Source: an uncultured Bulleidia sp.
Lineage (GTDB): Bacteria; Bacillota_I; Bacilli_A; Erysipelotrichales; Erysipelotrichaceae
DNA length: 17,104 bases
Direction: 5' to 3'
Assembly (NCBI GenBank): GCA_934754415.1
Contig: CAKVIS010000037.1
Location: 1 to 17,104, forward strand
A program made the translations under genes and the position numbers. Under the pieces are notes generated by a model. The model had not been told where the DNA came from and ran no database searches. It saw nothing but the letters and a program-made list of their open reading frames with translations. Below, one piece after another: positions 1 to 7,982 of the stretch; the stretch's first letter is position 1, and each line of letters begins with the position of its first letter.

Positions 1-275
1 CAAGGCCTCCCGGGGTAATTCACTAATCCTGTTTCTTTCACAACGTCTTGATTTACTGTTTTGATTTTACGTTTACCTTTTGGGCTTCAGTTTGTTCAGC
101 AACCTTACCCATCATTTAGCCTTATATCAAGTTTCTATCCGTACGCTCGAAAGAATCGCTACACCACTTCCTTCACTCATATCCTCACGGATAACAGCTT
201 GTGGTTTACTACACTTGGCGGTAAAAGCCCGTGGTCAGTTTATCTCTGACTGAATTAGTGCCATGCCCGGCACAC
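1..275 (-). mobile_element. Group II intron, 5' part (domain I), probably bacterial class C; runs off the left edge
   Basis: Read on the minus strand, the element begins at 275 with GUGUGCCGGGCAUGG, matching the GUGYG 5' end of group II introns. It continues with motifs I recall from group IIC-type introns: GUGAAGGAAG, AUAAGGCU, a GGGUAAGGUUGC-like stretch, and the GGGGAGGCCUUG-like stretch at the window edge. It lies directly behind a rho-independent terminator (279-313), the known target preference of class C introns. The last six exon bases, UUUUCA (276-281), can pair with UGAAAG inside the intron (35-40 on the plus strand), giving a plausible IBS1/EBS1 pair with one terminal G-U. The reverse transcriptase/maturase and the 3' end lie outside the window, so intactness cannot be judged. 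No credible protein is encoded here; the 62-codon plus-strand frame at 61-249 is accidental. Confidence 0.82.
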
Positions 276-278
276 TGA

Positions 279-313
279 AAAGGAGTATCTGTTATGGTGA
301 CAGATACTCCTTT
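279..313 (-). terminator. Intrinsic terminator of the ATPase gene, and intron target
   Basis: A perfect 14-bp stem (279-292 with 300-313) closes a 7-base loop. On the minus strand the descending arm runs into UUUU and then CA, where the group II intron starts. The TAA stop of the ATPase gene (312-314) lies at the start of the stem, so translation ends inside the hairpin. The minus-strand reading with its U run is the functional one. Confidence 0.85.
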
Positions 314-1022
314 ATTCTGCTTCCTCTAAAAGTTTCTTAAGAAACATTTCTTTGTTATTCAGAAACATTTCTGTAATCTTATAACTCTCAGTTTCTTCAT
401 AGGCACATGGATGGAGGACACCTTCATCGAAGGAAAGAATTTCAGCATCAGGGATACCTGAAAGAATGACGGAATGTGTTACTATGAAAAACTGAGCACC
501 ATGCTGTGCAGCATTATAGATTTCCAGAAATAAAGAAAGTTGTCTTTGAGGGGATAAAGCAGCTTCCGGTTCATCTAAAAAATAAAGACCATACGGACGA
601 ATATATGCGTGAGCAATATCCAGAAAACTTTCTCCGTGAGATCTTGCGTGCAGATTCATGGAAGGATGCGTAAGATCTGCATACTCTTCTTCTTTACTGG
701 CGACATTATAGAAACTTTCAGCACGTAAAAAGTAGCCGGTTTCTGGTTTCTGGATACTTTTGATCAGGCGGACAGCTTTGTATAACTCTGAATAATCATC
801 ATAGGTGGAAAAGGCATAGTTCTTGGTGCCACCTTCTGGGTTGAATCCACTGGCAATGGCCATGGCTTCTAGTAATGTGGATTTTCCAGTGCCGTTTTCT
901 CCTGTAAAGATGGTGACGGGTTTTGTAAAAGGAATATAGTCTGTCTGCAGTGCAGGGATATGTCTGAGATAGGTATTGGAATCTGTGTTTGACCAGTCCA
1001 GTTTGCATCCTTGAATGAACAT
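312..1022 (-). CDS. Single-domain AAA/ABC-type ATPase (COG3910-like predicted ATPase)
   Basis: A 236-residue soluble ATPase of the SMC/ABC-like group that acts alone rather than with a membrane domain. Visible motifs: Walker A GENGTGKST (residues 41-49), an ABC-signature-like RSHGESF (127-133), Walker B GLYFLDEPE (145-153) with the catalytic Glu, and switch His183 in FIVTHS. No coiled-coil arm or hinge is present between the two halves, so it is not RecF, RecN or SMC. The start at 1022 is supported by AAGGAG (1031-1036) eight bases upstream. It stands alone, divergent from the EIIB-ROK gene, and ends in its own terminator. Substrate and role are unknown; relatives are usually annotated only as 'AAA family ATPase'. 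Some similar ATPases sit in defence islands, but no partner nuclease is adjacent here. Confidence 0.85.
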   Translation of the reverse strand: MFIQGCKLDWSNTDSNTYLRHIPALQTDYIPFTKPVTIFTGENGTGKSTLLEAMAIASGFNPEGGTKNYAFSTYDDYSELYKAVRLIKSIQKPETGYFLRAESFYNVASKEEEYADLTHPSMNLHARSHGESFLDIAHAYIRPYGLYFLDEPEAALSPQRQLSLFLEIYNAAQHGAQFFIVTHSVILSGIPDAEILSFDEGVLHPCAYEETESYKITEMFLNNKEMFLKKLLEEAE

Positions 1023-1054
1023 GTGGTTGTCTCCTTATATATAGTGTAAAAGAT

Positions 1055-1083
1055 TTGTCTGTATTTTGCTTTACTGCTATGAT
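1055..1083 (+). promoter_or_regulatory. Sigma-A-like promoter for the EIIB-ROK gene
   Basis: TTGTCT (1055-1060) and TATGAT (1078-1083) are separated by exactly 17 bases. Transcription would start near 1090, which rules out upstream in-frame starts at 1055, 1079 and 1082 and points to the ATG at 1112. The divergent ATPase start lies 32 bases to the left, so both genes are driven from the same short interval. Confidence 0.6.
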
Positions 1084-1111
1084 GTACATAACGAAAGAAC
1101 GGGTGAAAAAT

Positions 1112-2545
1112 ATGTCTGAATCATTCAATTTTAAACAATGGCTTATATCTCAGAAAGGACCATATACTTTAAGCGTGGAAGATGAGGGACATGTACATGT
1201 GGATACGGAATATGGTCTGGGAGAAGTGAATTTTTACCATTTTGATAATGAACCGGAAATAGTGGAATTACGTGTTACCTGCAGAAAAACAAATCTCACA
1301 AAATTTTTCCTGCATTTTCAACCTGTACAGGAGGTGCATTCCAAAGATCTGTTTAATGAAATGGTTTCTGCTTTATTGGCTTTGAAGTATGTACAGACAA
1401 CAAAAGTGCTCTTATGCTGTACGGCAGGTATGACTACTTCTTTCTTTGCTGAGAAATTAAACGAAGCCGCAAGGATGGCAGATATGGACTATGTTTTCTC
1501 TGCAGTAAGTGTACAGGAAGTGTATGCCAACGCCAAAGATTATGATGTCATTCTTGTGGCACCACAGGTGGCATATGAACAGAAACGTTTGCAGAGAAGT
1601 CTTTCGGATAAACCAGTGCTGAATATTCCAACTGCTTTATTTGCAAAATATGATGCTGTGGGGTGTCTGGAATATGTCAAAAATGAAGTTGAAGTCTATT
1701 TTCGAAAGAAAAAAGAGAATACGGCAAAGTGCTGCACATGCTGTAAAAAACATACAGGTAAGATGCTTGTGATTGCAGTGGCACCGGCTAGCCGGGAGGT
1801 GCAGATACGGTACAGAATTTATGAGAATGGACAAATTACGCTGGACAGAAGAGCTTTGAAGAAAACGCTGTCTTTGCAGGATATTGATGATATTGTCGAT
1901 GTGCAGATCTGTCAGAACACTGGTTCACCATTTACGGCTTTAAGCATCGCAGTTCCAGGAGTTATTCATGATGGAAAACTGAATCTTCCTAAAACGAATT
2001 CCATTAATCTGCAAGGAAACACAGAGAACATGCTTGATATTCAGAAACACTTTGAAACCTGTTTGAAGATACCTGTGATCATTGAGAATAATGCAAATTG
2101 TGCAGCGTATGGCTGGTACAGTAATCAGGAAAAATATCACAATATCTGTCTGATGTCACAGCCGTCCGGATGGCTGATTGGTGGACAGGGGATCATTGTA
2201 AACGGAAAGCTGGTTCGTGGAGCACATGGTCTTGCCGGTGAAATTAAACATATTTTAAACCAGTTTCAGTATGAACGCCCGCTGGCTATAAATCCGTACT
2301 CTATACATTCCATAAAGGAAATCATTGGAAAGGCAATTCTGACAAATGTGGTGATTCTGGATCCTGAGGTGATTGTGATACGTAATGACATGATTGTGGA
2401 TACAGACGAGATAAGAGAAGAGTTGAAGAAATATCTTCCTGAAGAAAATATTCCTGAAATAGTGCGTATGGAAGATTTCAATGAATATGTACTTGCGGGA
2501 CAGGAAAGTTTGTTGGCTGACTATATAAAACAGGATAAGAAATAG
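1112..2545 (+). CDS. Fusion of PTS EIIB (cellobiose/lactose type) and ROK sugar-kinase-like domain; probable sugar-responsive sensor
   Basis: A 477-residue soluble protein with three parts. Residues 1-90 form an N-terminal domain I do not recognise. Residues about 97-195 are an EIIB domain with the P-loop CTAGMTTS, where Cys103 is the expected phosphorylated residue, and a YDVILVAPQV core. After a CCTCC-containing linker (207-211), residues about 217-470 are ROK-like, with AVPGVIHDGKL, ENNANCAAYG, and VNGKLVRGAHGLAGEIKH. In active ROK kinases the second motif reads ENDAN, with Asp as catalytic base; here it is Asn327. The ROK zinc motif CxCGxxGCxE is also missing. Sugar binding may survive while kinase activity is doubtful, which suggests a sensor whose state follows EIIB phosphorylation. 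No helix-turn-helix and no EIIA or EIIC gene is nearby. The start at 1112 rests on the promoter position, with only a weak GGGTG ribosome site. Confidence 0.8.
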   Translation: MSESFNFKQWLISQKGPYTLSVEDEGHVHVDTEYGLGEVNFYHFDNEPEIVELRVTCRKTNLTKFFLHFQPVQEVHSKDLFNEMVSALLALKYVQTTKVLLCCTAGMTTSFFAEKLNEAARMADMDYVFSAVSVQEVYANAKDYDVILVAPQVAYEQKRLQRSLSDKPVLNIPTALFAKYDAVGCLEYVKNEVEVYFRKKKENTAKCCTCCKKHTGKMLVIAVAPASREVQIRYRIYENGQITLDRRALKKTLSLQDIDDIVDVQICQNTGSPFTALSIAVPGVIHDGKLNLPKTNSINLQGNTENMLDIQKHFETCLKIPVIIENNANCAAYGWYSNQEKYHNICLMSQPSGWLIGGQGIIVNGKLVRGAHGLAGEIKHILNQFQYERPLAINPYSIHSIKEIIGKAILTNVVILDPEVIVIRNDMIVDTDEIREELKKYLPEENIPEIVRMEDFNEYVLAGQESLLADYIKQDKK

Positions 2546-2560
2546 GTTCTTATCCTGTTT
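2528..2560. terminator. Bidirectional terminator shared by convergent genes
   Basis: A perfect 14-bp stem (2528-2541 with 2547-2560) has a 5-base loop. On the plus strand it ends in TTTTT, and on the minus strand it runs into TTTTATAT. The TAG of the EIIB-ROK gene (2543-2545) overlaps the loop and the TAA of the nucleotidyltransferase (2550-2552) is in the right arm, so two converging genes stop within eight bases of each other inside one hairpin. Confidence 0.85.
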
Positions 2561-3329
2561 TTCTTCCATCTGTATGTTCCAGTACTTCTTTCAGAAATAC
2601 ATCATTTAATGGGGCGATAGAAGTGTGTTGCTGAGGTGGTAAGCCGGATATCTTTTCCTGTATCTCTTGCATGTTTTGAAGAAGATAGGCATGTACCTGT
2701 GGAATCTGAGGGATTTCTTTGATTTCATGTGAGGAAATCTTGATATCCAGCAAATGCTTTACAACATTGTTCAGATCTGTTGGCAACTCTGCTTCCATGA
2801 GTGTGGCAAATTCCATCGGTGGTACAGAACCGTATTCCAGTAGCCACTTACAGCACAGTATTGGTCGTAATACATAAAAGTATTTTTTTGCACGCACCGT
2901 TTCTTTTGTCAGGTAGGTAGTATAGTTTTTACGTGCCATACTCAGATAATGGTGGAGCAATTTTGAACAATCAAGATACGAATACATTAAAGAGCGTAAT
3001 TCTCTGGCACTGTCTGTTTCAATATACACAATCGGTGAAGATAGCCACTCGCATAAAGAAGGATTACAGCTGTACATCAGCTTTAATGCTTTGGAAAGAT
3101 CCCATCCGCTGATATCCAGAACATCATCAACAGGATATTCCAGAGTATCTTTATAAAGGTTGAGTTTCAGATAGTCTTTTATATCTCTTTTGTAAATAAA
3201 ACGTACATCATAATCTGAATCCGGGGAGGCAAATCCCCATGCACGACTGCCGGACTCTACAGCCAGCAAAATCTGTATGTTTTCTTCTTTTTCAATTGAG
3301 TGCAGTTTTTGAATAATCGTATTACGCAT
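2550..3329 (-). CDS. YcgL-like nucleotidyltransferase (DNA polymerase beta superfamily, COG3541)
   Basis: A 259-residue soluble protein. The nucleotidyltransferase signature lies near the N terminus: GSRAWGF (27-33) followed by SDYDVRF (38-44). This is the G-S...D-x-D pattern in which Asp39 and Asp41 would hold the metal; further acidic residues near 68-72 could supply the third carboxylate. The remainder is a largely helical C-terminal part typical of YcgL relatives, whose substrate is not established. The ATG at 3329 is chosen over longer in-frame starts because it has GGAG (3339-3342) nine bases upstream and overlaps the preceding gene's TAA by eight bases, a translational coupling arrangement. 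It is the last gene of the MarR-ABC operon and ends in the shared terminator. The amber codon in the gene before it could lower its translation by polarity. Confidence 0.85.
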   Translation of the reverse strand: MRNTIIQKLHSIEKEENIQILLAVESGSRAWGFASPDSDYDVRFIYKRDIKDYLKLNLYKDTLEYPVDDVLDISGWDLSKALKLMYSCNPSLCEWLSSPIVYIETDSARELRSLMYSYLDCSKLLHHYLSMARKNYTTYLTKETVRAKKYFYVLRPILCCKWLLEYGSVPPMEFATLMEAELPTDLNNVVKHLLDIKISSHEIKEIPQIPQVHAYLLQNMQEIQEKISGLPPQQHTSIAPLNDVFLKEVLEHTDGRKTG

Positions 3330-4113
3330 GGTACATATCTCCATATTTTCTGAAATCACAAGGATCTTCTCTTTGTAACAGCTGTGCCCATCTGGCAGAA
3401 AGAAATCTAGCATATTTATAATCTTCCAGGCCATAAGTGCCTAAGGCATAGCCGTCATTGCATTCTACAAGTAAAGTTTTGTTATCCTTTGTTACACCTA
3501 TATCAATGGCACAGGCAGAAGGTCTGTTTTCCCAGGAAATAAAAGCTTTCAGGATATTGTCTGCAGTATTTGCATCATAGGTATAATGATAATCTCCTTT
3601 ATAGGGACGTATATCCATAAAGGTATCATAATACACAAATCCTCTCCATTCACGCTTGAAATCTACCGGTTCACTGCATAAAACTTCATAGTCTTTTTCA
3701 AAACATCCACAGCCTGTCAGATCTTTAATGGAAGAAATGATTTTACCTGTAAATGCTTTGGCCTCGGTTGGCTTGACAAACCATCCTGCAGACCATTTCT
3801 TTTCATCTTTGGCAATGGAATTGATGGTGTCTTTCCAGATCTTTCTTCCAAGAAACGGTTTAAGGCAATCAGGATAGTCTTCTACATGTGGTGTATGCAC
3901 TCCAAATTTCAGTAATACTTCTTCACATTGTGCAATATAGTCCACAACAATGTCTTCTCTTGTGATTTTTTCATAGACTTCATCCAGAGAATACTATGGA
4001 ATAACTTCAAGTCCCATATCTCCAAATCCGCTGATGGCTTTCTGGAAGTTACTGCTATGACCAATGACTAATCCGGAGTTGCCGTCTTTTTTGACTTTTA
4101 CATATACTTTCAT
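3322..4113 (-). pseudogene. R2K/DUF4343-like ATP-grasp protein interrupted by an in-frame amber codon
   Basis: From the ATG at 4113, with AGAGG six to eight bases upstream, an open frame reads MKVYVKVKKDGN... for 39 codons, then meets TAG (3994-3996), then continues in the same frame for 223 more codons to TAA at 3322-3324. Downstream sequence has ATP-grasp features: a WFVKPTEAKAFTGK segment, REWRGFVYYD with paired Arg, and LLVECNDG, where Glu and Asn would bind Mg. Because the frame is unbroken apart from TAG, a recent single-base change from a Tyr codon (TAT/TAC) is the simplest explanation. A remnant could restart at GTG 3945, but no ribosome site precedes it. ATP-grasp enzymes ligate carboxylates to amines using ATP; the R2K clade has been linked to peptide modification and phage/conflict loci. 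It is co-transcribed with the nucleotidyltransferase, which it overlaps. Confidence 0.75.
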
Positions 4114-4156
4114 ATTGGGTTCCTCTTTACAAGGAAAGTATAGGAAAGTGATGGTG

Positions 4157-5800
4157 CTATTTTTGTGCCTTTGGAGTATTTTCTGCTGGAAGTATTTCTA
4201 TCACTCTTCCTGTGATAGCGGTGGTTCTGTGAGAGATAGATAATACGGTTCTGTTCTCCATGGCATTTTGTAAAGCCAGTAACACCTGATGTTCTGTGGA
4301 GCTGTCAAGACTTGCTGTAATCTCATCTAATAACAGTAATGGAGGATCTTTAACAATGGCTCTTGCGATAGATACTAACTGCCATTGTCCCTGAGATAAG
4401 ATTTTAGGGCTGTAAGGAGTATGGAATTGCTGAGGAAGAGAAGTGATGGTTTCCTCTATACCTGCCAGAGTACAGGCTTTCTGTACCTGTTCCATGGAAA
4501 TTGTTGTATCAAATAAAGTAATCTGATCCAGTAAAGTACCTTTTACAGGACGAAAAGACTGTTCTACATAGCCAAAGATTTCTCTTCTTTGTAAAGGTGG
4601 AATGGTCACAGGGTCTTGTTGAAATACTTGTACTGTACCATTGTCTGGAGTATACAGTCCCAATATCAGTTTGAAGAGAGTGGACTTACCCGCACCTGTT
4701 CTTCCCTGTAAAGTGACCTGTTCTCCTTTCTGTATCTCCAAAGAAAAATCATGCAGTACTTCTGTGTCTTCATCATAGCCAAAAGTGACATTTTTTATGG
4801 AAATGACAGAATTTCCAGTGGGTGTTTCCTTTTTGTATTGTGTTGTTTGAGAAGGCTGGGTAAAGAATTGATGAATGCGATGAATACTTGCCAAAGAAGA
4901 CTGGATAGTCTGGATTTCCATGCCGATACTTTCAATTGGGCCAAAGACTTTACAAATGTATTGCATGCACATCAGTGCTGTTCCTGCACTCATACCGAAA
5001 ACAGAAATGTGGACAGTTGGATTTGCACATAACACAATGACTGTTCCTGTGACTATGGCATTGGTAATTAAAATGACTGGAGAGTAGACAGCGTCAAAGA
5101 AATTGGTTTTCTGTAAGGCTGTATAACTTTCTGTAATTGCCTTGTCGTAGATACTTTCCATGTATGGCTGTGCATCCAGATTCTGTATCATAAGCAGGTT
5201 GTGTACAGTTTCAGGTAATAAAGCATTGGTTCTTGCAATGGCATTTCTGTTTTTGATTTCATTTTTTAACATTGTTTTCTGCACAGCTCTTGTAAACAGA
5301 TAAATAAGCGGAAGAACAACAAGTAATACAAGAAAGGCTCCGAAGGCTTTTTGAAACATGATGACCAGAATGCTCAGTAAAGTACATGCATCAACAAACA
5401 AGGAAATGATACCGGAGGTAAACAGTTCCTCCAGGGCATCAATGTCTGACATGAATCCGGATACCACAGCTCCGGGAGACTGTTTGTTTAAAGTGTCCGC
5501 ATCCAGTGTGATATAAAAGTGCATCATGGTACTTCTGAGTGTATGACTCATTTTCTGTCCAAAGACAACTAACAGACTGTCTCTTATGGAAATACATACG
5601 TTTTCAAAAAGAAATAAGAAAAAGTAAAGGATCATTACAGAAACAGAAATGGCCTTTGATAAAGATAAGGTATCCACAATTCCTGCAAGAATGACTGGAG
5701 GTAAAACGGCTAAAACAACAGACCCGATAATAGAAAGAATCATTCCGACAGTCAGTAACCAATGTGTCTGAAGAACTTTTTTACATATGTCTAAGATCAT
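4157..5800 (-). CDS. ABC exporter half-transporter, canonical ATPase subunit of a heterodimer
   Basis: 547 residues, with a six-helix exporter membrane domain (about 1-310) fused to an ATPase domain (about 332-540). Motifs: Walker A GRTGAGKST (366-374), Q-loop YVEQ (411-414), signature LSQGQ (468-472, a variant of LSGGQ), Walker B LLLLDE (488-493) with catalytic Glu493, and switch His524. Paired with the upstream gene, this is the subunit with the intact Walker B Glu, as in BmrD/LmrD/TM288-type pairs. The start at 5800 has AAGGAG six bases upstream and overlaps the partner's stop by 20 bases, so the two are translationally coupled. A MarR gene heading the operon suggests drug or toxic-compound efflux. 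I see no clear terminator between this stop and the ATP-grasp gene 43 bases on, so read-through is likely. Confidence 0.88.
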   Translation of the reverse strand: MILDICKKVLQTHWLLTVGMILSIIGSVVLAVLPPVILAGIVDTLSLSKAISVSVMILYFFLFLFENVCISIRDSLLVVFGQKMSHTLRSTMMHFYITLDADTLNKQSPGAVVSGFMSDIDALEELFTSGIISLFVDACTLLSILVIMFQKAFGAFLVLLVVLPLIYLFTRAVQKTMLKNEIKNRNAIARTNALLPETVHNLLMIQNLDAQPYMESIYDKAITESYTALQKTNFFDAVYSPVILITNAIVTGTVIVLCANPTVHISVFGMSAGTALMCMQYICKVFGPIESIGMEIQTIQSSLASIHRIHQFFTQPSQTTQYKKETPTGNSVISIKNVTFGYDEDTEVLHDFSLEIQKGEQVTLQGRTGAGKSTLFKLILGLYTPDNGTVQVFQQDPVTIPPLQRREIFGYVEQSFRPVKGTLLDQITLFDTTISMEQVQKACTLAGIEETITSLPQQFHTPYSPKILSQGQWQLVSIARAIVKDPPLLLLDEITASLDSSTEHQVLLALQNAMENRTVLSISHRTTAITGRVIEILPAENTPKAQK

Positions 5801-7454
5801 GGGCTTCTCCTTTCTCTACAAGTGTTTTATAAGAGGCTGACTGAGACAGCAAAGTGGAATGATCAGACACAAGGGCTGTCTGATCATTCAGATAGATGAC
5901 CTGATCTGTTTGCGTAAACATGGCAAGTCTATGAGAAATGAGCAGTACCATTTTGTCTTTACAATAGTTTTTTAAATTGAAGAATACCTGTTTTTCTGTG
6001 GTGGAATCCAAAGCAGAGAAAGGGTCATCCAGCACCAGCAGATCTTTGGCATGTGCCAGAGTTCTTGCAAGGGCAATACGTTGTGCCTGTCCTTTGGATA
6101 ACCGTACACCGTCGTTACCTAATCTTGTATGTATGCCCTGTTCCATATCTTCTACTTCCTTATCCATGCATACCATTTTTAAATATGGAAGAATATCCAT
6201 ATCTTTACCTAAGGCAATGTTGTTATATACAGTGTCATTAAGTAACTGGAAATCATGACCAAGATAGGTGACATTTGCAGGTGAAACAGAGATAGTACCT
6301 TCATAGTCCTGCAGGTGAAGAAACAGTTTGCCAAGGGTGGTTTTTCCACAGGCTACTTTGCCAGTTACACCAGTTATCTCTCCTGCATGCATATGGAAGG
6401 AAATGTCTTTGAAAAGATAGTCTGCGTCAGGATAATGGAAAGAAAGATGGTGTACTTCCAGAGTATTACAAGGTATATATGTTTTTTCTTCTTGTGTGGT
6501 TTCTGTAAGATATGGGGAAACACGTGTCCAAGACACCTGTGCTTTATGTACTGCATTGAATAATTTTGCAGATTTACTGGATTTGACGGACAGTTTGATA
6601 AAACAGGCAAGATAGGTGGTAAAAGCGGCGATATTCCATGTGCCCTGTACTACGTTTCTTGAACCAAAATACAGAATAGGGAATATGCCAATCAAGGCAA
6701 TAGTCTGATAAAGGGGCGGTAATGCCATGAAGGGGATGCTTGCCTGTAAAGAAGCTTTTTCATACTGATTCAGTGTTTTTTCATAGTCCTGTGTACGTAT
6801 TTCACTGACACCATATACTCTGTACATCAGGGCATTTTCTGCTCTGTCCAGAGTTTCTTCGTTTAAGGAAGCGGTAATCTGTTTCAGATGAGTATTGGCT
6901 TTTTGAACCGTGCCTTTCATCTTTTCTGCAAGAATGTAGGAGACAGGAACAGATACCAGACACAAAAGAGTAAGCTTTACATCATATCCCAGTAACATAC
7001 CGACATACGCAAGTAAGGCAATACAGGTATCAAACAGTTCTGTAGTAAATTTACGCATGCCTTCACTGCAGTCATCCGCATCATAGACAGCTTTGGTTAA
7101 AAGGGTGCCTGTACCTTCCTGTTCAACATGTTGCAGGGGTGTGCAGAGGATATTGTGATATATGGTCTGTTTGAAACGTTTGTTGGTATTGTTGGCAAAG
7201 ATGCGCACATAGTTTCTTTTTAAAAACCTTGCAAACTGTACGGATGTGATGACAAGAATATAGGTAATAACAATGTGCAGTACATCTTTAAAGAAGATGG
7301 AGCCTGCAGAGTAGTCATAAATACTTTGTGCAAGAAGACCTTCAAAATAGGGGCCTGCTAAAAGGCCGATGTTATAGATGAGGCCGGTAATGGTCACAAT
7401 ACTCAGTGTTTTCCATTCCAGTTTGAAATAGTAAAGAACGGATGGTTTTTTCAT
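5781..7454 (-). CDS. ABC exporter half-transporter, degenerate-site subunit of a heterodimer
   Basis: 557 residues from ATG 7454: an exporter membrane domain (about 1-315) and an ATPase domain (about 332-550). Walker A is GKVACGKTT (365-373), signature LSKGQ (452-456), Walker B LLVLDD (472-477), switch His508. Two active-site positions deviate: the Walker B Glu is Asp477, and the Q-loop Gln appears replaced by His400 (YLGHD). Asp at the first site is the hallmark of the non-hydrolysing site in BmrC/LmrC/TM287-type heterodimers, so this subunit pairs with the following gene. A longer reading from 7583 would lie inside the MarR gene and is rejected. The ATG overlaps the MarR TGA by four bases (ATGA), the standard coupled arrangement. 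Confidence 0.88.
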   Translation of the reverse strand: MKKPSVLYYFKLEWKTLSIVTITGLIYNIGLLAGPYFEGLLAQSIYDYSAGSIFFKDVLHIVITYILVITSVQFARFLKRNYVRIFANNTNKRFKQTIYHNILCTPLQHVEQEGTGTLLTKAVYDADDCSEGMRKFTTELFDTCIALLAYVGMLLGYDVKLTLLCLVSVPVSYILAEKMKGTVQKANTHLKQITASLNEETLDRAENALMYRVYGVSEIRTQDYEKTLNQYEKASLQASIPFMALPPLYQTIALIGIFPILYFGSRNVVQGTWNIAAFTTYLACFIKLSVKSSKSAKLFNAVHKAQVSWTRVSPYLTETTQEEKTYIPCNTLEVHHLSFHYPDADYLFKDISFHMHAGEITGVTGKVACGKTTLGKLFLHLQDYEGTISVSPANVTYLGHDFQLLNDTVYNNIALGKDMDILPYLKMVCMDKEVEDMEQGIHTRLGNDGVRLSKGQAQRIALARTLAHAKDLLVLDDPFSALDSTTEKQVFFNLKNYCKDKMVLLISHRLAMFTQTDQVIYLNDQTALVSDHSTLLSQSASYKTLVEKGEAHDLRHM

Positions 7455-7909
7455 AGCTTTTTCAGCCTTTCCAGAATATGAGGAAACCCTGTTCTGCTTT
7501 CTTTTTTGCTTTTTCTGTACAAAGTATCCAGTGTTTTTAGAAATGTCTGTTTTTCTTCTTCTCTTAGATCTTCCAGCAACCATGCATAAAAGATGGATTC
7601 TGTTTCTGTTTTGGATTGCTTAAGAGACTGTGCTTTTTCTGTAGGGTATAAAAGATGTCTGCGTTTATCATGGCTGTCTGTTTTCCTTTCAAGATAGCCT
7701 TTTTTCTGCAGAGACAGTACTCTTTTTGCAATGGCTCCTTTTTCGCTGTGCAGTCCTTCCACCACTTCGCTCTGACTTGTGCCAGGGTGATGGCGGACAT
7801 AGTGGATGACATCCAGTTCTGAAGAACCGATGCTTGTGTCTTTTAAGACAAGCTGGTGCAGTTTCTGTGTTTCACGTGCTATTTTGGTGATTTCTCTTGG
7901 ATCAGTCAT
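7451..7909 (-). CDS. MarR-family transcriptional regulator of the ABC exporter operon
   Basis: A 152-residue winged-helix repressor. The helix-turn-helix is TSQSEVVEGLHSEKGAIAKRV (about 44-64), followed by the wing with the family's D-x-R-pattern residues (DSHDKRRHLLYPTEKA, about 77-92) and long C-terminal dimerisation helices. It is the first gene of the operon, overlapping the exporter start by four bases, so it very probably represses its own operon and responds to an exporter substrate. The start at 7909 has AAGGAG eight bases upstream. A 22-bp inverted repeat lies about 15 bases beyond the start codon, overlapping the promoter. Confidence 0.9.
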   Translation of the reverse strand: MTDPREITKIARETQKLHQLVLKDTSIGSSELDVIHYVRHHPGTSQSEVVEGLHSEKGAIAKRVLSLQKKGYLERKTDSHDKRRHLLYPTEKAQSLKQSKTETESIFYAWLLEDLREEEKQTFLKTLDTLYRKSKKESRTGFPHILERLKKL

Positions 7910-7923
7910 AGTGGTTTCTCCTT

Positions 7924-7951
7924 AAAGGTTGTATGTACAACTTTTATTCTA
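7924..7951 (-). promoter_or_regulatory. MarR operator (inverted repeat) next to the operon -10 box
   Basis: AAAGGTTGTA (7924-7933) and TACAACTTTT (7936-7945) form a 10+2+10 inverted repeat with one mismatch, the size and symmetry expected of a MarR dimer site. On the minus strand a TAGAAT -10-like box (7946-7951) directly abuts it, so the repeat would cover the transcription start. No convincing -35 is visible. Autoregulation is inferred from position. Confidence 0.6.
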
Positions 7952-7982
7952 CTGCAACTGCAGAAAGAAAACAGTTTATTTT

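Noticed and set aside
61..249. 62-residue plus-strand open frame at the left edge
   Set aside because: It lies inside the structured RNA of the group II intron on the opposite strand, has no ribosome site and no recognisable domain.
799..1128. 109-residue minus-strand frame overlapping the ATPase start
   Set aside because: It is a shadow of the ATPase gene in another frame; the ATPase has the intact Walker motifs and ribosome site.
3994..3996. TAG as a pyrrolysine or other recoded codon
   Set aside because: TAG is used as a normal stop by several genes here (EIIB-ROK, cyclase, tex, DUF4956) and nothing suggests recoding; a nonsense mutation is simpler.
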